In this document: one piece after another, positions 47,201-56,819 of the stretch | How the letters are laid out: each line of letters begins with the position of its first letter | How positions within the stretch are numbered: position 1 is the first letter of the stretch | Origin: Flabesymbios commensalis | Taxonomy: Eukaryota > Annelida > Polychaeta > Terebellida > Flabelligeridae | Direction: 5' to 3' | NCBI GenBank assembly: GCA_964017125.1 | Contig: OZ024905.1 | Coordinates: 34,259,534-34,323,533 of the forward strand | DNA: 64,000 nucleotides | Program-made: the position numbers and the translations under genes | Notes under the pieces: model-generated | What the model was told of the DNA's origin: nothing | The model's input: only the letters and a program-made list of their open reading frames with translations | Database searches by the model: none

Positions 47201-48560
47201 AAGTGTTCATCAGTTTTTTCAGCACTCTTGACTTCTGCCTTTCTAGAATGACTTCTCGCAGGTTATCTAAATTTTCAACCACTTGATGTTGTGTCCCGCG
47301 GGCACTATCACTTTTTTACCGGATAACATATTTATCTACTACTGAGCATACAATATGCAAACACATTCAAGTGTATCTGTTAACTTAACATGACTGGGTT
47401 GGCTCAAAATGTATTATGTTTTCTGTTTTCATAATTTAATGATCTGTGGTAGGCTACAAGGCGTCTCATGTAAACAGACTTTGATTATGTTGTCCAGTTG
47501 AAAAAATATCACGTTACCCTTTTCCTGTATTTAGATTGGAACTGATTTACTGATACCTAACGAAACATCTTTGTGGTTGTGAGTTGCTTGTTTCTTTCGC
47601 ATAAGAAAATAAACCAAGCCATTGAATGTTTGCTGTGATCCTCTATGGTAATGGCCCTGCCCGTCCAATTATGGCTGGAATCTATACGCTGATATCTCTC
47701 AAAGGATGTGATGAATTAAAAGTTCCCCTTTTATTTGTAATTGTGCATCATTTATGGATTTAAGAAAAACAAGATCTAAAAATCTAATAATTTGATGGGT
47801 GGGATGCTCCATAATTACCCACCAAGATTAATTCTGGTCATTTGTTTAGCAAATATGAAACATTGCTGAAACGCACAATTTGCGCACAATGTGTGCTAAT
47901 TTTATTTTATTTCAAATAACATTGACCCATCCCACCCACTTCTCAAAGTTATCAAATGTGTTTTGTAAAAGACACATTACCGTCAATATCAATTATCCTC
48001 TGTGACTATTGTAAAATGTTTAAATGAAATAAATGCATCAAACATCGTAATTGAAATTGTTCAGTTTTTACAATCGCTTAACGTCACTTTGGTCAACTAT
48101 TTGGGGTCCATTAACGGAACACCCATCATTCAGAAACCATCAACAATGTACTGTTTATCATAATACACACTAAACAACGCTCAATGTTTGAATTTTAGTT
48201 TTTTTCGAATTCGCAAAAAAAATGACCGAAAAGGTATCAAAAATGTGTTTTATCGTTAATTTCAAAATATCTAAGAGATATCCACATTTTTTATGGGCAC
48301 TATTGGATTCCTCGTACAAAAACATGGGTATAGACATCAAAATCGTGACTCTAGCTATGCTAGGACCCAAGTTATAGCCAAATATGTGATTACGATAGCG
48401 GCCATTTTAAATGTGTTATAAAACGAGGTTGAGGGGCGGGAAAAATTGAACCCCAATATTTGTGGCCTATTTGACCCCTAATAAAGTCAAAAAAACAATA
48501 AAAGCAATTTTGGCAAGAACTTTTAATTTTAGGCATATTTCTGACATATCGCCCCAGACT
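44219..48560. repeat. Long inverted repeat LIR-D
   Basis: The left arm (44219 to about 45470) matches the reverse complement of the right arm (about 47590 to 48560). Ends are TAGTCTGGTGCG and TAGTCTGGGGCG. Inner pairs include GGGGTTCAATTTTTCCCGCC / GGCGGGAAAAATTGAACCCC, ACCTCGTTTTAT / ATAAAACGAGGT, AGAGTCACGATTTTGATGTC / GACATCAAAATCGTGACTCT, and CATTCAATGGCTTGG / CCAAGCCATTGAATG. The arms carry CAAAATGGCCGCC and GCGGCCATTTTAA. The ~2.1-kb core has no recognised gene, only a tRNA-like SINE. It is a non-autonomous foldback-type element like LIR-A and LIR-C. Confidence 0.85.
45985..46130 (+). mobile_element. tRNA-derived SINE-like sequence
   Basis: GGCAGCGCATCGATAGAATA followed by TCGGACTGCCACG resembles a tRNA 5' half with an A-box, and TCCCGGGTTTGAACCGTGC, about 40 bp downstream, resembles a B-box and T-arm. 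The remainder after GCTGATCTCGCAGGG has no tRNA character. It differs from the dimeric SINE of this window. A true tRNA is unlikely because the stems do not pair well. Confidence 0.55.
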
Positions 48561-48685
48561 ACTACTACAAGGAGGATTCGGGTGGGGTTTTATGGGTGTT
48601 TTTACATGGCCCCACTGAGTCAAATTCCGTTGAAAAACCTTTGTTAACATTTTTGTCCATTAAAAAATATTTATAGCCTGGACTA

Positions 48686-49377
48686 AAGTTATAAATTACA
48701 ATTATACTTCTGCTCTGTTTTCAGAAGCCTTTGTAATTAAATAACGATGCTGCTAGATTTCAGTAAATTTCATATAATTCTGTATATGGAAATATGCTAA
48801 ATATGTTGTCACGTACATTCCGCCTTGTCACTTGGAAAGTCATCACTGCGAGATTCAACTGGACAGACTCATACGAGGTTATTCGATTTTACCTGTCCTT
48901 TATGTTTACTGTGCCCTATGTAACGTGTTTGTATCACAAATACGCATAATTATTATACAACCCGACAGCCTTGACCTGCAATGTTTTCACCTAGCAATCT
49001 AATACAGTAAAGTACGGGGGGTGGGAACTTATATAACATTGATTTTACCGAGTAGGCCTAGCCATTTAAAAGGGTTTCCAGTGACGTCACTGCGCTTCAC
49101 AGAATTAGAGCATAGAAAATACAAACTTTGATAATTACTTATTTTTCGCCGCGTGATTTACCGTTACTAACGGCTAGAAAATACCTGAAATATGCCGGCA
49201 CTGAGCCAGCAAATAGCGTCCATCTGACGTGTTCCTAACGCATGTCCAGCGAACATATAATGTATACGGGGCGTGCTAAATGATCTCCTGACTTCTTCGT
49301 GCCACGCGCTGGCGATGCGCTGTGCATTCGTTCGGAGCGCGGTAGCACAACGCTGTGTATTCGCTGGTTTATGCACC
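48686..49377. other. Intergenic sequence
   Basis: No gene or element is recognised. A perfect CRE-like octamer (TGACGTCA) lies near 49082 and a GC-richer patch at 49250-49340 contains only short frames. Confidence 0.45.
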
Positions 49378-49725
49378 TGATTTATTTATAAGAAATGAAA
49401 TGAATCGGGCTTTAGGCCACCTTTGTGCACATATAGGCTAAACTGGGCCAGGAGAACCTCCTGAGGATGGTGAGATGATTGAGATGACACTGTCCTCCAG
49501 ACACAGGATTCGAAATTCGAGCCCTGGCGGTCTGAGGCCGAGCACGCAACCTCTCGGTCACGGAGGCTCCCCACAATACTGACTTTCCCACGTGAATGGG
49601 GAAGAAACATTTTTTTGTTTCTTTCAAACCGCCGAGACCGGGACCGAACCCCGAGCTCTGGCGTGAAAGGCAGCGGTGCTAACCACTAGGCCTACCCTAG
49701 GGCCCCCGCCCTGATTTATTTATAA
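49378..49725 (-). mobile_element. Dimeric tRNA-derived SINE, copy 3, with 14-bp target duplication
   Basis: The body at 49392-49711 is nearly the same as copy 2 at 15.8 kb: GGGCGGGGGCCC, A-box and B-box of the first half, GGTTTGAAAGAAAC spacer, second half with CCGAGAGGTTGCGTGCTCGG, and the TTCATTTCATTT end. TGATTTATTTATAA flanks it exactly (49378-49391 and 49712-49725). A GCCTA insertion next to the first A-box and a TATAGGCTA insertion near the 3' end distinguish it from copy 2. The two minus-strand frames here are SINE sequence. Confidence 0.93.
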
Positions 49726-50685
49726 CACGCTGTATATTCGTCTTAAACTCGCTAGCTCTTCTCATATCCTGACAAAATTCGTGGACGCACAACGACGCAC
49801 TGCTCTAATTTTTGTCACTCAAGACGTGGGCTGTGCGTCGTATATGTGTGACTGGGGTATTAGGCCTACGTATGCGTAACTTACTAAACACATTTCTAAC
49901 GAAAGCTATTAATTATACAATCAATACTGTGTCTAGTATTTGTTATTATAGCCTAAGTGTTATTATCCTGCTGGAAACGAAATGTCATACCTGATACTTG
50001 CTGAAGTTGCAGATCCCAGCAAACAGGATTATGTTGACACAGCATTGGGTTAACCCTAGCTTCCTTTGCCATTTTTGCATTTATCTGTTTATGCAAAAGT
50101 TAACTTCATTTTCCCAATTTTGCAATTACCCGGTATATGAAATTGATATATGCTAATGCAATGCATCCATTGCCTTTAGGGATCATTTATTAGATGCATA
50201 GTTGAATATCGATGATAAAATATGTTACCACCTTGTCATTGATAGATTAGATCGACTATTTCGCACTAGGGGGCCTATATGCCTTCTTCGCTTATATGGG
50301 CCTATTGATACATTTCAATACATTTGGGCATTTAAATTTGAACAAACCTACTGGAAGCGCTTTCGATAAACACAAAACGCTGAACCAATGTTATATATCT
50401 ATATAATTGTGGCCCATGGTAGGCCTATAGTTAAAACAAGGCTCTGAATGGTGCCTTTTTGTGATCACTCTAATAATTTACATTAAAGTTAAAGTGATTA
50501 ACATGATAAAGGAAATAGAAACTCAAACTCGATCAGACCGATATTGTTGTCACGAATCCCAGTTGACGTAAGACATTCATCCTATATGTTGACTCAATGT
50601 TGGTCCACCGTCTGCGATACTGGCATATATAGTCTATATACTGAATCAAAACAAAGAAAATTTATGCTTGCATATTTTTGTTGTT
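49726..50685. other. Intergenic sequence with a 55-bp dispersed repeat
   Basis: No gene is supported. Bases 50409-50463 (GTGGCCCATGG, TAGGCCTATAGTTAAAAC, AAGGCTCTGAATGGTGCC) are repeated with one mismatch at 52731-52785. A partial copy of the dispersed CCACCGTCTGCGAT motif lies near 50610. Confidence 0.6.
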
Positions 50686-50689
50686 TTAA

Positions 50690-50961
50690 AGGGACTGGCC
50701 CAGGCCAAAATCATAAAAAAATCGGTGATTTTATTTCGGGTTCTTAATATGACCATATGATGTAAACATGTACATAGACTAGAACTGCAATTTTTTATAA
50801 TTTTTGTGCTGCGCATATCTAGTCTAACTGATGAATGCGCAGCACAACAATTATAAAAAATGGCAGCTCTAGTCTATGTACATGCTCACATCATATGGTC
50901 ATAAATAGAACCCGAAATAAAATCACCGATTTTTTTATGATTTTAGCCTGGGCCAGTCCCT
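50690..50961. mobile_element. TTAA-flanked MITE, copy A
   Basis: A 272-bp palindrome-like element lies between TTAA at 50686-50689 and TTAA at 50962-50965. Ends are AGGGACTGGCCCAGGC and GCCTGGGCCAGTCCCT, followed inward by AATCATAAAAAAATCGGTGA and its complement, TGACCATATGATGT, GTACATAGACTAG, and the central TGCTGCGCATATCTAGTC / GATGAATGCGCAGCAC. TTAA duplication is used by piggyBac and Kolobok elements; the family cannot be chosen from a MITE alone. Confidence 0.93.
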
Positions 50962-51053
50962 TTAATGTTGGTGCAGTGTCGTAGGCCTATAGGCCTACGG
51001 TGGCCCAACTTTAAAAACTTGTTAGGCTATATTAACCGCCTTGCTATAAACAT

Positions 51054-51262
51054 GATAAATTATGGTTACAGCTCTATGTTCAGAAGGTTCTATGTTCAGA
51101 AGGTCCTATGTTCAGAAGGTTCTATGTTCAGAAGGTTCTCTGTTCAGAAGGTCCTATATTCAGAAGGTCCTATGTTCTGAAGGTTCTATATTCAGAAGGT
51201 TCTATGTTCAGAAGGTCCTATGTTCAGAAATATTTGTTCAGAAGGTTCTATGTTTAGAAAGT
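51054..51262. repeat. 16-bp iterated array (CTATGTTCAGAAGGTT)
   Basis: About 11 near-identical units of CTATGTTCAGAAGGTT or ..GGTC run from 51074, with one variant (CAGAAATATTTGTTCAGAAG) near the far end. The sequence entering the array (ATAAATTATGGTTAC) has an inverted counterpart next to the array at 61.3 kb (GTCACCATAAATTAT). The repeat-peptide frames it creates (VQKVLCSEG..) are by-products of a 16-bp unit read through three phases. Confidence 0.92.
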
Positions 51263-51829
51263 ACGGGTGACTATTTGTCAGTTCCAATTGGGCAACGCCA
51301 ATGACGTTAATTCAATGTCGTAAAAACGTTGTGTGCTCAGTGGGTTTTTGAGCCTAAGTGAGGTTTGATAAATTTTGATGGACTCATTAAATTGTTGATA
51401 TGAAAGTTATAATAATATTTTATAGGAGGTGCGTTGTTCGAAATATCATATAAAAAAGAGTGAAATAGATGTAGAAATATCAATTCTCTTATCTTATGTG
51501 GTCTATGGGATTATTTTATGTTGAATGTAAAGTCTAAGTGGTATGTTGTGGTAGATAAATATGCATATGTCACAACCTTCACAAGTAAATATACCGGGTG
51601 ATAATTATACACGCTGGTAATTAAAAAAATATTTTTAAATTAATTTATTGGAACCCGTGTATATCTACAATAAGAAATATATATTTTAAATAGAAGAATT
51701 GGCCAACGTGACCAGTGAGATACACATATGGTATACATTTCAGAGCAATAAACATGTTGAGTGTATTGTGCAAAGGAGAAAAATATTTGTAGTTTAAAAT
51801 CAAGGTCATATAAATGTCTAGGTTATGAA
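51263..51829. other. AT-rich spacer after the 16-bp array
   Basis: No gene or recognised element. It opens with another loose copy of the dispersed motif (AATGTCGTAAAAACGTT..CAGTGGG) near 51310-51345. Confidence 0.45.
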
Positions 51830-52110
51830 ATAGTAAATTGTTGCTTTATGTCCCTTTTCGATAATTGTCTGTGCAAAATGTCATGAAAATTGGTTCAGAA
51901 TTGACAAGGGAGTCAGCGGAATTCATTCCCCCTGGTTGATGGATTTAATGTGAATCTGACTATAGATCAATAATCCCCCCAGACATGCCTAGTCAGACGG
52001 TCGTAGACTTGAGTTTTGCTATGCAATATAATGCGAAAACACATTGGCCTTCCACACAGCTCCGATATCCTTGGGTCGAATAGTCTCAAGAGTTACAATA
52101 ACAGAGGGTA
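51830..52110. repeat. Diverged copy of the 43.6-44.2 kb repeat, mixed with MITE sequence
   Basis: AGTAAATTGTTGCTTTATGT and CCCCCAGACATGCCTAGTCA, followed by GTAGACTTGAGTTTTGCTAT and CAGCTCCGATATCC, match the repeat at 43561-44218. Between them, 51870-51960 (TGTCATGAAAATTGGTTCAG) resembles half of the MITE family at 17.2 kb, suggesting that a MITE landed in this copy. Confidence 0.65.
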
Positions 52111-52424
52111 ACTCCATTCTAGCCGCAGTGGCTGAAATAGGTTTCAGCAGACACTTCTCTGGTTTCAGCCACAGATTGACCCCATACAAAATCGTGGGAC
52201 GGTCATATATAAGAAAATAGTTTTTTTAGAATCAGTAACAATTTAGCTACGAGGTCGCATACTCAGCTTGTTTTTTTTAGTCATTAAAAAGTTATGAACA
52301 TTTTTCAGACCTTGGGGTCGAGATCGCTCCCAGTCACCGCCATGTTGAAAAACGTTGATTTTTTTCGGGTAAAACGAATCAATCTAGGGCTAACTCACTA
52401 ACCAGTAGCGCATATTTTTTGTTA

Positions 52425-52725
52425 ATTACTCTGTCAATTAATTTATCAACCGACTGTTATGAAATTTTGTAAACGTAAAATTATGTGCATCATTTCAAAA
52501 GCTAGACGATTTGACATGTAGTAGGCCTAAATTGAAATTTTGACGCCCCTCTACCAACCCATTACGCTAATTCTGGAATTGTATTAGTCTACATGTCGAA
52601 TGGTCTAACTAAATTTTTACCAGTATTAGGATTTGGCTTGAAAATGGCCTGTGCAAAATTTCAAAGAAATCGGTTCAGAATCGTTGAGAAATCGACGTAA
52701 AACATGCGCTACAGATTTACCAAAA
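52425..52725. mobile_element. MITE related to the 17.2-kb element
   Basis: GTCAATTAATTTATCAACCG and GCTAGACGATTTGACATGTA on one side, and TACATGTCGAATGGTCTAAC, ATCGGTTCAGAATCGTTGAG and AAATCGACGTAAAACATGCG on the other, mirror the 17212-17581 element. It is more diverged and its ends are not clear. Confidence 0.7.
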
Positions 52726-53399
52726 TAGTTGTGGCCCTTGGTAGGCCTATAGTTAAAACAAGGCTCTGAATGGTGCCTTTTTGTGCAATCCATTTTACTA
52801 GCGATATTTCTTACTTACTCACTTACTATTGACTTTAATTTATTTGCGATTTCCACTCATGTTTTGGTCAACCCAACAATACAACGCATTTTGGGGATAT
52901 ACAGGGGGTTACAGACACCCAAAAAAACCTGGAATAGGCTAAAATGAAGAAACCGAACGGTGCCATAATTGACACTTCCAGGGGAGGTGTTAATGGCACC
53001 GTAGCTCATCTTTGTAATTTTGCAGGGGTTTTGGTTTTGACCTTTCTACAAAGCAGCTAAAGACGAACCAGCATGTAGTGTGAACTTGTTCTATAGCCTA
53101 TATAGGACAATTTCACACTAGCACCGTGACCGGATTTAGGTGGATATATTCCTGAATTGCGGGAACTATCCTTCTGTGATTACTCCTGGTTTGTGGCTGT
53201 TCTATATAGTGTTGATTGAAGTCCCAATGGCGATTTTGGCAAATCGTGGACTGACAGACGACGCACAACGCGCCATAACAAAAGTTCATCTGACCTTTGA
53301 CCTGAAAGGAGAGGCTCTGATTTGTTATGTATATATCTATTGCATTATAGTTTACCTGAAACTGAAAGATGTAAGTTTTTTTTACTTAAAACAAAGAAT
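52726..53399. other. Intergenic sequence with second copy of the 55-bp repeat
   Basis: 52731-52785 repeats 50409-50463 with one mismatch. GGTGCCATAATTGACACTTC and GGTGTTAATGGCACCGTAGC (52955-53010) form a loose inverted repeat. An 88-codon plus frame at 53140 has no recognisable domain. Confidence 0.5.
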
Positions 53400-53532
53400 T
53401 TTCTGAATATAGGACCTTCTGAATATATCTGAATATAGGACCTTCTGAACATAGAGCCTTGTGAATATAGGACCTTTTGAACAAATATTTCCTGAACATA
53501 GGACCTTCTGAATTTAGGACCTTCTGAACATG
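53400..53532. repeat. 16-bp iterated array, inverted orientation
   Basis: Units of CTGAATATAGGACCTT / CTGAACATAGGACCTT are the reverse complement of the 51.07-kb array. The same internal variant appears (TTTGAACAAATATTTCCTGA). About seven units, more diverged than at 51 kb. Confidence 0.88.
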
Positions 53533-53965
53533 GGTGTCTCTTTAGAAGTCATATGGCCTACTATATTCTACAACACATGTCAGCCCCCGACATGTGGACG
53601 TCATATATATCTGGCTGTTACAGTCTCCCCCTCACATTAGCACACATTCCTTAATTTCATAACTTCTGTAGTTCTGTCATGTCTGTGACGTTAGGCCTTA
53701 GGCTTTACAATTAGAATCGTATTTGATAGGGACCATTTTATTTTTAGATTGACAAGATCTGTGCCAATGTAACTTACGACGTCCCTTTATAAAACTTAAG
53801 CCTATTTTGTTTGAATTGAAGTCCAGAATTGCTGCCTTTAGACTAGGCCTACATGTCAAATGGTCTGGTATCTGCATTGGTAACCACTGCCCTGGCACTG
53901 CCACTGGCACAGACTGTTCACTTATTTTTTCATATTAGGATCGTTGTATAATCATTCATGATAGG

Positions 53966-54109
53966 CAGGCGCGGATCCAGAGGGGGGGGGGGCGCACGCC
54001 CACCCGTCTTCGCGCCAAATTCTTTAAAAAGTCCCCCAAATTGGCCTGAATATGCCCAAAAATTCGCCGCCTGCGCCCCCTCCTTTTATAAATCCTGGAT
54101 CCGCCCCTG
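53966..54109. mobile_element. Small hAT-like MITE
   Basis: A 144-bp element with ends CAGGCGCGGATCCAG and TCCTGGATCCGCCCCTG, which are inverted repeats of each other. A G-rich run follows the left end and C-rich runs precede the right end. Ends of the form CAGGGGCGGATCCAGG are typical of widespread hAT-type MITEs in animals. An 8-bp target duplication is not clear. Confidence 0.75.
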
Positions 54110-54414
54110 GTAGGCCTATAACCTAGATCTAATTGCTCTGGAATAGTTACAAGTAAAGTAAGACATTTGGCAAGTAGGCCCTAGCCTAGGCCTTGTCGAA
54201 TAGACTACACTGTAGGCTAGGCATACACTGTAGGCCTAGCCTACAGAGTAGTGGGCCTACAGGCCACTCCCCAGTGGCAGTGCCAGGACCCCAGCAAACA
54301 CAAAACATATGTATACCATTTTGTACAACGTCGGCCTAACGTTTTCAACGTTGGTCAAGCATTGTACAAATGTGTTTACTGGGTCGTCGACGTGTCCGTG
54401 TCACCGTAGTCTAA
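54110..54414. other. TAGGCCTA-rich intergenic patch
   Basis: AGGCCT/AGGCTA words are very dense at 54110-54270. A copy of the dispersed CCCAGCAAACACAAAAC..CAACGTTGG..TGTTTACTGGG sequence occupies about 54290-54382 and has inverted-repeat character. No gene. Confidence 0.6.
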
Positions 54415-54675
54415 TTATAATTTCTTATATTCTGAATATTTATGAAAATAATCATTTGATCCATCTACAAGTAGATCCATAGCATGTAACTCTCTTTTAA
54501 TCTCTTTACATCCACTGTCAAACCAGTTATTTCTTGGAAATGAAGGTTTTGAATTACATGTTTTTAATTTCATTGACCTAGATAAAGCTTGTCTTATAAA
54601 AGCCTGGAGTGATTCTGCCACAGAATTAACAGATTCACACTCAGATAATTTCTTATATATGGGTGAATATACAAT
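54415..54675 (-). mobile_element. Inverted fragment of LINE-B
   Basis: The minus strand encodes AESLQAFIRQALSRSMKLKT and NNWFDSGCKEIKRE, nearly identical to LINE-B at 57400-57535, so it is a recent partial copy in the opposite orientation. At its inner edge it carries ATTGTATATTCACCC followed by ATATAT, exactly the sequence at the 5' boundary of the plus-strand LINE-B. The segment corresponding to 56790-57360 is absent, joined at an ATATAT shared by both sides. Confidence 0.9.
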
Positions 54676-54679
54676 TTAA

Positions 54680-55035
54680 AGGGACTGGCCCGGCTAAAAT
54701 CATCAAAAAATCAAGTGATTTTGTTTCGGGTTCTAAATATGACCATATGATGTAAACATGTAGGCCTACATAGACTAGAACTGCAATTTTTTATAATTTT
54801 TGTGCTGCGCATTCACCAGTTAGGCTAGATATAGAGACGAACTCCCTGATTTCTAGAAAAATAGGAAATGCGGGAATTTCATCTCTATATCTAGCCTAAC
54901 TGGTGAATGCGCATCACAAAAATTATAAAAAAAATTGCAGTTCTAGTCTATGTACATGTTTACATCATATGGTCATATTAAGAACCCGAAATAAAATCAC
55001 CGATTTTTTTATGATTTTAGCCTGGGCCAGTCCCT
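54680..55035. mobile_element. TTAA-flanked MITE, copy B
   Basis: 356 bp between TTAA at 54676-54679 and TTAA at 55036-55039. Ends are AGGGACTGGCCCGGC and GCCTGGGCCAGTCCCT. Its middle is longer than in copy A and contains AGGCTAGATATAGAGACGAA and its complement around TTTCTAGAAAAATAGGAAA. It shares its right TTAA with the next element. Confidence 0.93.
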
Positions 55036-55039
55036 TTAA

Positions 55040-56769
55040 GGGGTCATTCAATCTGTATTTTTGAAAAAAAATAAGTCGCTTCAAATTATATATACTAGGG
55101 TCAGATATTGAGGGTAGGGTCTATGTGATACACATTTAAAATATCAGAGCTTAATCTCGAACAGATTAAAAAAAAATATGTGTTTTTGTGAAGGACCGTA
55201 AAAATAAAATGTCAACTCAGCAGCGAATTATATATATATATATTTGATCATTTTCAAATTTTAAGGATCATAAATTGCTTTGTTTGATAGTTTAGTGATA
55301 TGTTAGTATTTATAACACTTTTTGAAATAAAAATTGCTAAGACAGAACAGTGATTTTATTGTGAAATTAAATAGTTGCTGAGTTGACATTATCGTTTCTG
55401 AGTTGAGAAAGACGATAATTGAACGTAAAAGTCATGTTTTAAGCGCATTTACGAGATCTCTAAACACTTGAGCCCCATTTTCTGAAAAAAAAATTGGTTC
55501 ATCATTATAAAGACAAAAAAGAAATGGGATCATAACAAGCCTAATTTGAAAATGTATTTCGAAGGCCATTGTACAATACATACATGCTAATATAATGAGG
55601 GTAAATTTGATTAAGAAATTTAACTAAGTGTTATTTGTAGTTTTATTTAGGTAAACAACTTCTAAAATACTATCTCACTCTAATTCAACCAAAAGCAGCT
55701 TCTTATTAACTGCATTTTACATTGACTGAGTTAAAATTTCGGTTTTAATTACAAAATAGGGACAGAAAGCAGAATTCAGTAAACTCAGCAACGTTTTTGT
55801 TTTCAACTCGGAAACGTTTTTTTATTGCTGTAAAAATGTCCACATAAGCGAATACTCTCTCAGTCTAATTTAGTTAAAAATATATTTTTTAATTGCATTT
55901 TACATTTATAGAGTTACGTTTTTAGTCTTAATTACATTAGTGAGACAGAAAGCTAAAATTGGTCAACTCAGCAACGTTTCTGAGTTGAGTGATCAACTCA
56001 TAAACGTTGCTGAGTTGATCGAAATAATAATGTTGCTGAGTTGAATACGGACAACATAAAACGATCTTGAATGTATATAAGATAGATGTATCATTGCCCA
56101 CCGATGCGGTAGGCGGATGGCCATCATTACCAAGCACTTTGTTCAGTTTAACATGTTTTCAATGATTCTTTGCTAAATTATGAGCGTTTCTGAGTTGACA
56201 TAGAAATTTAATACGCTTCAGGGGTGATTGTTTTGGTTATAAAATAGCAGTACAGATTGAATGTTTACAAATATTTCACCTACCTCAAAATATTGGGACT
56301 TTGCAGCTGTCTCTGCATATATCGAAGTAAATGAATGGTATCACACCACAATTTGAGGAGTTTAGATAACATTGGCGTTGCTGAGTTGACCGGTTTGCGT
56401 GAGACAGCTAAAAAGCCTCAGTAAATGTATCCTTGGCAACTTTTTATATTGAGTTCATGTCTGTATATGAAGAAATTCCGTTGAACATAACAATTGCGCT
56501 ACAAAATAACTCGGGGTTAAGTTATTTCCAAGATATCTTCCATGTTAAAACAGTCTATGTTTCAGGTGTTAGATATTGGGAGACATAACATTTGTGTACA
56601 AATTCGTGTATTTTAGCACATTGCATGTGGAATAAAAAAATATTCGTCAGAGATATTGAATTATTTTTTTTCTCAGTTTATCGTATTGTCCATAGGACAA
56701 TATTAAAAAAAATTGGACCCACACAATGCATAAATTCGCTCAGAATAGCCAAAAGACACTAAATGACCC
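55040..56769. mobile_element. 1.73-kb TTAA-flanked non-autonomous element with TGAGTTGA motifs
   Basis: It starts TTAAGGGGTCATTCAATCTG at 55036 and ends with sequence whose reverse complement is TTTAAGGGTCATTTAGTGTC. So it has short terminal inverted repeats and TTAA on both sides. No open frame above 66 codons is present, so it cannot encode a transposase. The interior carries about 11 copies of TGAGTTGA/TCAACTCA, usually joined to GTTGC or AACG, in both orientations. Confidence 0.72.
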
Positions 56770-56819
56770 TTAAATTGTATATTCACCCATATATTTCCCA
56801 AGAAACCTGAGCCTGCTCA

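Larger units (their letters stand above)
43561..48567. mobile_element. Nested 5.0-kb insertion with 7-bp target duplication
   Basis: The outer LIR-C monomer reads CCCCAAGGAG at 43551-43560 and resumes AAGGAGGATTCGGGTGGGG at 48569, so everything between was inserted. CAAGGAG is repeated at 43554-43560 and 48568-48574. The ends of the insert are TGGTAGTAGTAGT and ACTACTACTA, inverted to each other. The insert is compound: a 0.66-kb repeat (43561-44218) next to LIR-D (44219-48560). Whether it arrived as one unit or as an element inside another element's triplet tail cannot be settled here. Confidence 0.8.
33238..48685. mobile_element. LIR-C: compound foldback-type DNA element (15.4 kb with nested insertions)
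   Basis: The left end reads TA then GTCCAGGCAATGAA, with AATGGACAAAAATGTTAACA some 40 bp inside. The right end, reverse-complemented, reads TA then GTCCAGGCTATAAA and the same inner sequence. TA abuts both ends, compatible with a TA target duplication. Arms are tandem monomers in opposite orientation and enclose a ~3.4-kb core that is non-coding by eye. The element has since gained a ~4.14-kb tandem duplication (33831-42121) and a ~5.0-kb nested insertion (43561-48567) that splits the last right-arm monomer. Subtracting both leaves about 6.3 kb. No transposase is visible, so it would depend on another element. Arms built from tandem monomers recall sea urchin TU foldback elements; that link is inferred. 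Confidence 0.8.

Noticed and set aside
51074-51261. Regular short repeats suggesting a CRISPR array
   Set aside because: The units abut with no unique spacers, and the setting is eukaryotic.
51062-51304. Repetitive peptide frames (VQKVLCSEG..) that could be read as a repeat protein
   Set aside because: They arise from a 16-bp tandem array open in more than one frame; 16 is not a multiple of three, so the peptide repeat is a by-product.
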